The notes beneath the pieces are model-generated. The model was not told where the DNA came from. It did not search any database and was given only the letters and a program-made list of their open reading frames with translations. Made by a program: the position numbers and the translations under genes. Positions 1 through 5,559 of a DNA stretch of 9,234 nucleotides are shown in pieces (the first letter of the stretch is position 1; the number at the start of each line of letters is the position of its first letter). This stretch comes from Paludibacteraceae bacterium (GTDB taxonomy: Bacteria; Bacteroidota; Bacteroidia; Bacteroidales; Paludibacteraceae). The stretch lies in contig CANFFA010000068.1 in the NCBI GenBank assembly GCA_947445425.1, positions 1 to 9,234 on the forward strand. The letters are read 5' to 3'.

Positions 1-513
1 ACTTTAGATAGAATTAAAATTATCATTTCCCATTACCCCGAAGGCCAACAAAAGTCGGCTTTAATTCCTATTTTGCACATTGCTCAAGAGGAATTGGGTG
101 GTAGTTTGAATGTAGATATTATGGACTATGTGGCTACTTTATTAGGAATTACACCTATTGAAGTATATGAAGTAGCTAGTTTTTATTCACAATTCTATTT
201 AGATCCAGTAGGGAAATATGTGATTGAAGTATGCCAAACTGGTCCTTGTGGTATCTGTGGTGCGGATGATATGATAGACTACTTGCAAGAGATTCTTCAG
301 ATTAAAATTGGTGAAACAACTGCTGATGGCTTATTCTCCTTAAAAGCTGTTGAATGCCTTGGCGCTTGTGGTTCTGCCCCTGTTATGCAGGTGAATACAG
401 AATTTCATGAGTTTTTGGACTTGAAAAAAATAGACGAAATAATTACAAAGCTACGCAGCGAAAGCCAACTTGCTAAACCAGAAGAGCTAACATGGAAAGA
501 AAGATTGTCTTAG
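1..513 (+). CDS. nuoE: NADH-quinone oxidoreductase subunit E (24 kDa-type [2Fe-2S] subunit), 5' partial
   Basis: This is the thioredoxin-fold subunit of the NADH-oxidising arm of complex I, which holds the off-path [2Fe-2S] cluster N1a next to the FMN of NuoF. Frame 1 is open from the first base, and the segment before the first in-frame ATG already reads as NuoE (SHYPEGQQKSALIPIL), so the gene begins upstream of the window. About 170 residues are visible. E. coli NuoE is about 166 residues, so probably only 10-20 are missing. The four cluster ligands are visible: C78 and C83 in CQTGPC (bases 232-249), and C119 and C123 in ECLGAC (bases 352-369), counted from the first codon of the window. 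The spacing C-x4-C...C-x3-C is that of the family. The 3' end overlaps nuoF by 22 bases, which suggests translational coupling. Identity is secure; only the start is unseen. Confidence 0.96.
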   Translation, partial: TLDRIKIIISHYPEGQQKSALIPILHIAQEELGGSLNVDIMDYVATLLGITPIEVYEVASFYSQFYLDPVGKYVIEVCQTGPCGICGADDMIDYLQEILQIKIGETTADGLFSLKAVECLGACGSAPVMQVNTEFHEFLDLKKIDEIITKLRSESQLAKPEELTWKERLS

Positions 514-1823
514 AAAATATTGAGCTCGAAGGGATTCGTTCTTTGGAGGTATATCGTAAACAAGGGGGATATCTTTCTCTAGAAAAAGCCCTAAAAGGGA
601 TGACACCTGATGAGGTGGTAGAACAAGTTAAAACTGCTGGTCTTAGAGGTCGTGGCGGTGCTGGTTTCCCAACGGGTATGAAGTGGAGTTTTATTGATAA
701 AAAATCAAACAACCCTCGTTATTTGGTTTGTAACGCTGATGAAAGTGAGCCTGGAACCTTCAAGGATCGCTACTTGTTGGAGCACATTCCACACAGACTC
801 ATCGAAGGGATGATTTGTTCTTCTTATGCTTTGGGTGCTAATACTGCTTATATCTATGTAAGGGGTGAATTCAAGTATATTGTTGGAATTCTGAATGAGG
901 CGATTAAAGAAGCGTATGCTGCTAAATTGTTGGGTAAGAATATCTTGGGTAGTGGTTTTGATTTAGATTTACATGTGCATTGTGGTGCTGGAGCCTATAT
1001 TTGTGGTGAGGAAACAGCTTTGTTGGAATCTTTAGAGGGCAAACGTGGTACACCTCGTTTAAAACCTCCTTTTCCTGCTATTAAAGGTTTATATGGCTGT
1101 CCTACTGTGGTTAACAATGTTGAAACATTGGCCAATATCGGTTGGATTGTGAACAATGGCGGCGAAGAATATGCTAAAATTGGTATTGGTAGAAGTACTG
1201 GTACAAAATTGATTTCTGCCTGTGGAAATATTAATAATCCTGGGGTTTATGAAATCGAAATGGGATTACCCGTTGAAGAATTTATCTACAGTGAAAAGTA
1301 TTGTGGCGGTATAAAAGGTGGAAAAGAATTGAAGGCTGTTATACCAGGTGGATCTTCTGTTCCTATTTTACCCAAGAAATTAATGTTGGAAACTGCTGCT
1401 GGTGAGAAGCGTTTGATGAGTTATGAATCCCTATCTGATGGTGGTTTTATTTCTGGTTCTATGCTTGGTTCGGGAGGATTTATAGTTTATGACGAAGATG
1501 CTTGTATTGTTCGAAATACTTTTAATTTCTCTCGTTTTTATCACCACGAATCTTGTGGACAATGTTCTCCTTGTCGTGAAGGAACGAGCTGGATGGAAAG
1601 TGTACTTCATCGTATTGAAAATGGTCATGGTAAAATGAAAGACATCGATTTATTGGTAAGTATAGCTTCTAAAATTGAAGGTAATACCATTTGTCCTCTC
1701 GGTGATGCTGCCTCATGGCCGGTTGCTGCAGCCATTCGTCATTTTAGACATGAATTTGTATATCATGTTGAAAATCCAGAGCTAATAAAAAATACTAGAC
1801 ACGGATCGATAGATAAGTTGTGA
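492..1823 (+). CDS. nuoF: NADH-quinone oxidoreductase subunit F (NADH- and FMN-binding, 51 kDa type)
   Basis: NuoF is the entry point of complex I. It binds NADH and FMN and passes electrons to the [4Fe-4S] cluster N3 at the tip of the cytoplasmic arm. The 443 residues match the family length (E. coli about 445). Visible motifs in order are: the glycine-rich GLRGRGGAGFPTG at residues 50-62; CNADESEPGTFKDR at 80-93 in the FMN region; the stretch AGAYICGEETALLESLEGKR at 166-185; and a C-terminal cluster site with C355, C358 and C361 (ESCGQCSPCREG) and C401 (TICPLGDA). The ATG at 492 lies inside the end of nuoE. It is preferred because the protein then begins just before the conserved N-terminal region and no better start lies nearby. 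The stop is followed directly by a heptamer-repeat array. No truncation or missing key residue was seen. Confidence 0.98.
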   Translation: MERKIVLENIELEGIRSLEVYRKQGGYLSLEKALKGMTPDEVVEQVKTAGLRGRGGAGFPTGMKWSFIDKKSNNPRYLVCNADESEPGTFKDRYLLEHIPHRLIEGMICSSYALGANTAYIYVRGEFKYIVGILNEAIKEAYAAKLLGKNILGSGFDLDLHVHCGAGAYICGEETALLESLEGKRGTPRLKPPFPAIKGLYGCPTVVNNVETLANIGWIVNNGGEEYAKIGIGRSTGTKLISACGNINNPGVYEIEMGLPVEEFIYSEKYCGGIKGGKELKAVIPGGSSVPILPKKLMLETAAGEKRLMSYESLSDGGFISGSMLGSGGFIVYDEDACIVRNTFNFSRFYHHESCGQCSPCREGTSWMESVLHRIENGHGKMKDIDLLVSIASKIEGNTICPLGDAASWPVAAAIRHFRHEFVYHVENPELIKNTRHGSIDKL

Positions 1824-1824
1824 T

Positions 1825-1859
1825 AAGTGTTTAACAATTAATGTTTAGTGAATTATGAT
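1825..1859 (-). repeat. Heptamer array, reverse orientation, in the nuoF-nuoG gap
   Basis: Read on the minus strand, these 35 bases split into five consecutive 7-base units without slippage: ATCATAA, TTCACTA, AACATTA, ATTGTTA and AACACTT. They are degenerate versions of the ATCACTA/AACGTTA units found on the plus strand immediately downstream. The array starts one base after the nuoF stop codon. No family of elements is recognised; function is unknown. Confidence 0.7.
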
Positions 1860-1891
1860 TACTAATCACTAAACCTTAATCACTAAACGTT
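1840..1891 (+). other. Potential RNA hairpin formed by the inverted heptamer arrays
   Basis: GTTTAGTGA at 1843-1851 is the perfect inverse complement of TCACTAAAC at 1866-1874, leaving a 14-base loop. An alternative pairing joins 1840-1851 with 1880-1891 over 12 base pairs with one U-G wobble. No U-tract follows either stem, so this does not look like an intrinsic terminator, and the operon clearly continues. It could act in RNA processing or stability, or be only a by-product of inverted repeats. Confidence 0.5.
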
Positions 1892-1921
1892 CATCATTCA
1901 TCACTAATCATAAATCACTCA
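1858..1921 (+). repeat. Heptamer array, forward orientation, in the nuoF-nuoG gap
   Basis: Nine consecutive 7-base units fit in strict register from 1858 to 1920. Consensus ATCACTA occurs exactly at 1865, 1879 and 1900. Variants are ATTACTA, AACCTTA, AACGTTC, ATCATTC, ATCATAA and ATCACTC. The array stops 7 bases before the nuoG ATG, so it forms the translation-initiation region of nuoG. It shares the exact 14-mer AATCACTAAACGTT (1878-1891) with the nuoH-nuoI gap. It is seen directly in the sequence; any role is inference. Confidence 0.85.
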
Positions 1922-1927
1922 AAGCAA

Positions 1928-2887
1928 ATGTTCAAAGTAACTATAGACAATCAAAGCATAGAAGTTGAAGCAGGAACTACCATCTTGCAAGCAGCAAGGT
2001 TGATAGGGGGTGACATTGTTCCTCCTGCGATGTGCTATCATTCGGAACTCAAAGATAGTGGTGGAAAATGTCGTACCTGTATGGTGAAAGTCGTACAAGG
2101 CTCCGAAAAAGATCCAAGACCTATGCCCAAATTGGTAGCTTCTTGCCGTACTGAAGTTATGGATGGAATGGTGGTGCAAAACATCACTTCTCCTGAGGTA
2201 ATAGATGCTCGCAAAGCGGTTGTAGAATTTCTACTGATCAATCACCCTTTAGATTGTCCTGTTTGTGACCAAGCGGGTGAATGTGATTTGCAAAATCTTA
2301 GCTATGAGCACGGTACCAATGCTTCTCGCTATGAAGAAGAAAAACGCACCTATGATAAAATTGATATAGGTGACAAGATTCAATTTCACCCAAATCGTTG
2401 TATTCTTTGTTATCGTTGTGTTTACGCTGCGGATCAATTGACTGACAACAGGGTTCATGGAATTTTATACCGTGGTGAAAAATCTGAAATCTCTACTTTT
2501 GTTCATCAAGCCATTGAAAATGATTTCTCTGGAAATATGATCGACGTTTGTCCTGTAGGGGCATTAACCGATAAAACCTTTAGGTTTAAGAACCGTGTTT
2601 GGTTTTTAAAACCGATGGAAGCACATAGAAATTGCACTAAATGTAGCGGTAAGTCTACCATCTGGTTCAGAGGAAATGAGGTGTATCGCGTTACTGGTCG
2701 TAAGGATACTTACGGTGAAGTGCACGATTTTATTTGCAATGAATGTAGATTTGATAAAAAACAAGCTAGTGATTGGACAATAGAGGGACCTGCTACAATT
2801 GTTCCAAGTTCGGTGCTTAATCAAAATCATTATAAAAATGTGGTCATCCCTTCGGTTATTAACCCGATTAAAGAAACAATGGAATAG
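1928..2887 (+). CDS. nuoG: NADH-quinone oxidoreductase subunit G, short form (iron-sulfur protein without the molybdopterin-like domain)
   Basis: NuoG conducts electrons from NuoF to NuoI through several clusters in the peripheral arm. The N-terminal ferredoxin domain has the [2Fe-2S] N1b ligands C36, C48, C51 and C73. A His-Cys motif follows for [4Fe-4S] N5: H106, C110, C113 and C119 (HPLDCPVC...GEC). Then come the N4 ligands C158, C161, C164 and C208 (CILCYRC...DVCPVGAL). A final segment resembles the start of the molybdopterin-oxidoreductase Fe4S4 domain (residues about 232-276), but its cysteines are C236, C239, C270 and C273. The protein ends at 319 residues, whereas E. coli NuoG is about 900, so the large C-terminal domain is absent. 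The stop is a clean TAG followed 2 bases later by nuoH, with no leftover coding DNA, so this is a stable short form and not a fresh truncation. The start lies just after the heptamer array. Confidence 0.95.
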   Translation: MFKVTIDNQSIEVEAGTTILQAARLIGGDIVPPAMCYHSELKDSGGKCRTCMVKVVQGSEKDPRPMPKLVASCRTEVMDGMVVQNITSPEVIDARKAVVEFLLINHPLDCPVCDQAGECDLQNLSYEHGTNASRYEEEKRTYDKIDIGDKIQFHPNRCILCYRCVYAADQLTDNRVHGILYRGEKSEISTFVHQAIENDFSGNMIDVCPVGALTDKTFRFKNRVWFLKPMEAHRNCTKCSGKSTIWFRGNEVYRVTGRKDTYGEVHDFICNECRFDKKQASDWTIEGPATIVPSSVLNQNHYKNVVIPSVINPIKETME

Positions 2888-2889
2888 TT

Positions 2890-3915
2890 ATGGATATACA
2901 TTTTTTGACTTATAAATTATCTTTAGCGGGGGGTATATTACTACTCAGCTTGTTAATAGCGATGTACGCTACACTTTTGGAACGTAAGGTAGCTGGTTTT
3001 TTTCAGGATCGTTTAGGACCTAATCGTGCTGGTACTTTCGGACTACTTCAACCTGTTGCAGATGGATTAAAATTGTTCATGAAAGAGGAATTTATGCCTG
3101 CCAATGCAGATAAATTCTTGTATATTTTGGGTCCATCGCTGACCATGTTGGTTGCCTTGTTAAGTAGCGCAGTTATTCCATGGGGTGGAAATCTAAATAT
3201 TGGTGGTGTTGATTATTCTCTTCAAATGGCGGATATTAACATCGGTGTTTTGTATACCTTCGCAGTAGTCTCTATTGGGGTATATGGCGTTATGATAGGT
3301 GGATGGGCTTCTAATAACAAATATGCGCTTATGGGTGCAGTTCGTGCTGCCTCACAAATGATTAGTTATGAGTTGGCGATGAGTATGGCCATTGTGACCA
3401 TAGTCATGACCACTGGTAGTTTGAGTGTTAATGATATTGTAGCGCAACAACATGGTTTTAACTGGAATATCTGGACCCAACCAATCGGCTTTCTTGTATT
3501 TATAGTTTGTGCTTTTGCTGAATGTAATCGTACTCCTTTCGACTTACCTGAGTGTGAAACTGAATTAATTGGTGGATATCACACTGAATATAGTTCTATG
3601 AAATTAGGATTCTACCTTTTTTCTGAATACATCAATATGTTTATTGCTTCGGCGATGATTTCCTCTCTATATTTTGGTGGCTATAACTTCCCTTTTATGG
3701 ATGTTCTAGGTGTTTCTCCAAACTGGATTACTATTATTGGAACAGCTGTACTCTTCATTAAAATTGCATTTTTTATGTTTGTTTTCATGTGGATACGTTG
3801 GACATTACCTCGTTTCCGATATGATCAATTGATGCGATTTGGTTGGAAGGTGCTTTTACCTATGGCAATGGTTAATCTTATCTTAACAGGCTTTTTCAAA
3901 CTATTATTTAAGTGA
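2890..3915 (+). CDS. nuoH: NADH-quinone oxidoreductase subunit H (membrane subunit at the quinone site)
   Basis: NuoH (ND1 type) anchors the peripheral arm to the membrane and forms much of the quinone-binding chamber and the first part of the proton path. The 341-residue protein is hydrophobic, with about eight apparent membrane segments. Signature stretches are ERKVAGFFQDRLGPNR (residues 31-46) and QPVADGLKLFMKE (54-66), the cytoplasmic loop AECNRTPFDLPECETEL (210-226) followed by GGYHTEYSSMK, and RFRYDQLMRFGWK (308-320) near the C terminus. The conserved acidic residues of the central loop (E211, D218, E221, E223, E225) are present. Positions 212 and 222 are Cys, where I recall Thr and Ala being common elsewhere. 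It starts 2 bases after nuoG, implying coupled translation. The heptamer array begins a few bases after its stop. Confidence 0.97.
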   Translation: MDIHFLTYKLSLAGGILLLSLLIAMYATLLERKVAGFFQDRLGPNRAGTFGLLQPVADGLKLFMKEEFMPANADKFLYILGPSLTMLVALLSSAVIPWGGNLNIGGVDYSLQMADINIGVLYTFAVVSIGVYGVMIGGWASNNKYALMGAVRAASQMISYELAMSMAIVTIVMTTGSLSVNDIVAQQHGFNWNIWTQPIGFLVFIVCAFAECNRTPFDLPECETELIGGYHTEYSSMKLGFYLFSEYINMFIASAMISSLYFGGYNFPFMDVLGVSPNWITIIGTAVLFIKIAFFMFVFMWIRWTLPRFRYDQLMRFGWKVLLPMAMVNLILTGFFKLLFK

Positions 3916-3919
3916 AATC

Positions 3920-3940
3920 AGTGATTTATTGCAAATCACT
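3920..3940 (+). other. Short hairpin after nuoH
   Basis: AGTGATTT (3920-3927) is the exact inverse complement of AAATCACT (3933-3940), with a 5-base loop. The right arm overlaps the first unit of the adjoining heptamer array, so the hairpin is made of the same repeat in opposite orientations, as in the nuoF-nuoG gap. There is no U-tract, so a terminator is unlikely. Confidence 0.55.
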
Positions 3941-3973
3941 AAACGTTAATCACTAATCATTAAACGTTAATCA
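3935..3973 (+). repeat. Heptamer array in the nuoH-nuoI gap
   Basis: Five full 7-base units in strict register (ATCACTA, AACGTTA, ATCACTA, ATCATTA, AACGTTA) are followed by a partial unit ATCA that abuts the nuoI ATG at 3974. It shares the 14-mer AATCACTAAACGTT (3934-3947) and the 11-mer TCACTAATCAT (3950-3960) with the nuoF-nuoG array. The array occupies the whole position where a ribosome binding site would lie, and no Shine-Dalgarno sequence is visible. Confidence 0.85.
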
Positions 3974-4558
3974 ATGAATCAAAATCCAAAAATACAGCTT
4001 ACCAATAGATCCAAAGTTGTCTCAAACAAGGAGATGACATTTATGGAGCGGCTTTATTTACCAGCTATTTTAAAAGGACTTTATATCACCATGAGTCACT
4101 TTTTCAAGAAAGAGGTTACCATTCAATATCCTGAAGTTAAAAGACCAGTTTCCGATATTTATCGTGGTTTACATGTACTGAAAAGGGATGATGAAGGTCG
4201 CGAACGTTGTACCGCCTGTGGACTATGTGCTTTATCCTGTCCAGCTGAGGCCATTACCATGGTTGCTGCTGAAAGAACAGACGATGAGTTGCATTTGTAC
4301 CGTGAAGAGAAGTACGCTTCTATCTATGAAATAAATATGCTTCGTTGCATCTTTTGTGGTAATTGTGAAACCGCTTGTCCTAAAGAAGCTATTTTTCTTA
4401 CTGATAGGTTTGTTGCTAGTGAAACCAAACGAAATGCATTTGTTTATGGAAAAGATAAGTTAGTTGAACCTAAAGATGCACCCATTGATATATCAAAAAG
4501 GCAAACTGCAGAAGTGAAAACTTTTAAACTTGATAAATCAAAATCACATAATAAATAA
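3974..4558 (+). CDS. nuoI: NADH-quinone oxidoreductase subunit I (2x[4Fe-4S] ferredoxin-like)
   Basis: NuoI (TYKY type) carries clusters N6a and N6b, which pass electrons from NuoG towards N2 and the quinone pocket. The 194-residue protein has two classic ferredoxin motifs: C79, C82, C85 and C89-P (CTACGLCALSCP), and C125, C128, C131 and C135-P (CIFCGNCETACP). The N-terminal segment (residues about 22-45, TFMERLYLPAILKGLYITMS) is the amphipathic stretch that lies on the membrane surface. The C-terminal 40 residues are charged and lysine-rich, probably flexible. Internal Met codons at residues 21 and 24 could serve as starts. The ATG at 3974 is preferred because the gap before it is occupied by a repeat and the residues before Met21 read as a normal hydrophilic N terminus. 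No key residue is missing. Confidence 0.96.
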   Translation: MNQNPKIQLTNRSKVVSNKEMTFMERLYLPAILKGLYITMSHFFKKEVTIQYPEVKRPVSDIYRGLHVLKRDDEGRERCTACGLCALSCPAEAITMVAAERTDDELHLYREEKYASIYEINMLRCIFCGNCETACPKEAIFLTDRFVASETKRNAFVYGKDKLVEPKDAPIDISKRQTAEVKTFKLDKSKSHNK

Positions 4559-4637
4559 ACATTTATAACTTAAGAGTTAGTCTCTATTTAAATATTCAAA
4601 ATTAGGTTATTTTTAAATCTAAAAAATCCGATAAAAT

Positions 4638-5138
4638 ATGTTTTCTACCTACCTGTTTATTTTTTTAAGCGCTGTGGCAATTTTTTCGGCTATAAATGTT
4701 TTATTGTCTAAAAATCCCATTCACAGTGTTTTGTATATGACCCTTACCTTTTTTACATTGGCGGGACATTATATTTTGCTGAATGCTCAGTTTTTAGCTG
4801 TGGTACATGTCATTGTTTATGCTGGTGCTATCATGGTTTTGTTCCTTTTTACGGTGATGCTTCTTAACCTCAATAAAGAAGGTCAGTTTTCTAAAACGAA
4901 CTTGATGAAATTTATCGCTGGAATTGCTGGCGGATTGCTCTTCTTATTACTAATTGGATCTCTTAAATCATTTGATGTGGCTGTGGTTTCTAATCCAGAG
5001 TTAACCCAAATTGGTCTTGTTAAAAATCTTGGAACGATCTTATATAGAGATTATTTACTCCCCTTTGAACTTTCATCTATTTTGTTTCTATCGGCAATGG
5101 TAGGCGCTGTGATGTTGGGTAAAAAAGATAAAATTTAA
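4638..5138 (+). CDS. nuoJ: NADH-quinone oxidoreductase subunit J (ND6-type membrane subunit)
   Basis: NuoJ is a small membrane subunit between NuoH and the antiporter-like subunits. Its third helix helps couple quinone chemistry to proton pumping. At 166 residues it has about five hydrophobic segments. The signature stretch [20 protein letters not shown] (residues 50-69) includes the conserved YAGA, where the family shows a helix bulge. A final segment runs [20 protein letters not shown] (142-161). The 79-base gap before it is AT-rich, and I see no heptamer repeat, promoter or terminator there. The stop is followed 4 bases later by nuoK, so the two are probably co-translated. Confidence 0.95.
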   Translation: MFSTYLFIFLSAVAIFSAINVLLSKNPIHSVLYMTLTFFTLAGHYILLNAQFLAVVHVIVYAGAIMVLFLFTVMLLNLNKEGQFSKTNLMKFIAGIAGGLLFLLLIGSLKSFDVAVVSNPELTQIGLVKNLGTILYRDYLLPFELSSILFLSAMVGAVMLGKKDKI

Positions 5139-5142
5139 TAGA

Positions 5143-5472
5143 ATGGAAACTACAATGTCGCAATTTCAGACTGTTCCTTTACAGTATTACATAATTTTCT
5201 GCTCTGCTCTTTTTTCCATAGGGGTGGTTGGTGTATTATCCAAACGGAATGCTTTGGTAATCTTTATGTCTGTGGAATTAATGCTTAATTCTGCAAACCT
5301 TTTGCTTACTGCTTTTTCTGCTTATCGAAATGATCCTGCTGGACAGATTTTCGTGTTTTTTATCATGGTAGTGGCTGCTGCCGAAGTGGCAATTGGTTTG
5401 GGGCTTTTGGTGGTTGTATTCCGCTCTACTAAGACGATCGACATTCAGGTGCTGAATAAGCTCAAGTGGTAA
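5143..5472 (+). CDS. nuoK: NADH-quinone oxidoreductase subunit K (ND4L-type membrane subunit)
   Basis: NuoK is a three-helix subunit carrying buried glutamates of the proton path. Both are visible: E45 in [12 protein letters not shown] and E81 in [12 protein letters not shown], corresponding to E36 and E72 of E. coli NuoK. The 109 residues are slightly longer than E. coli (about 100), mainly because of an N-terminal extension of about 9 residues before the conserved VPLQYYI. A second ATG at 5155 would shorten this. The first ATG is chosen because it lies 4 bases after the nuoJ stop, but the choice between them is open. It is followed by an 87-base AT-rich gap before nuoL. Confidence 0.95.
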   Translation: METTMSQFQTVPLQYYIIFCSALFSIGVVGVLSKRNALVIFMSVELMLNSANLLLTAFSAYRNDPAGQIFVFFIMVVAAAEVAIGLGLLVVVFRSTKTIDIQVLNKLKW

Positions 5473-5479
5473 TATAAGT

Positions 5480-5509
5480 AATGAATACTTGATCATTATA
5501 TAATTCATT
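5480..5509 (+). other. Short inverted repeat in the nuoK-nuoL gap
   Basis: AATGAAT (5480-5486) and ATTCATT (5503-5509) are exact inverse complements separated by 16 bases. The same gap has two copies of TAGCTA (5521-5526 and 5545-5550). In such AT-rich DNA these can arise by chance. No heptamer register, promoter or terminator was recognised in this gap. Confidence 0.25.
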
Positions 5510-5559
5510 GATTTTCTTTATAGCTATTTTTTTCTAATGTTTTCTAGCTAATTAATTTT

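Noticed and set aside
473..712. Minus-strand open frame opposite the start of nuoF
   Set aside because: It lies wholly opposite well-conserved NuoE/NuoF coding sequence and its translation shows no recognisable domain.
1825..1921. CRISPR array
   Set aside because: Units are only 7 bases, degenerate and contiguous, with no spacers, and no cas genes are nearby.
1919..2458. Several minus-strand open frames opposite nuoG
   Set aside because: They are antisense to the cysteine-motif coding region of nuoG and have low-complexity translations typical of shadow frames.
1928..2887. Frameshifted or broken nuoG pseudogene
   Set aside because: The reading frame is intact, all N1b, N5 and N4 ligands are present, and nuoH follows at once without residual coding sequence.
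4559..4637. Possible promoter or terminator between nuoI and nuoJ
   Set aside because: There is only a 4-base stem (AGAG/CTCT) and no Bacteroidota -7 box (TAnnTTTG) with a -33 TTG at a suitable distance.
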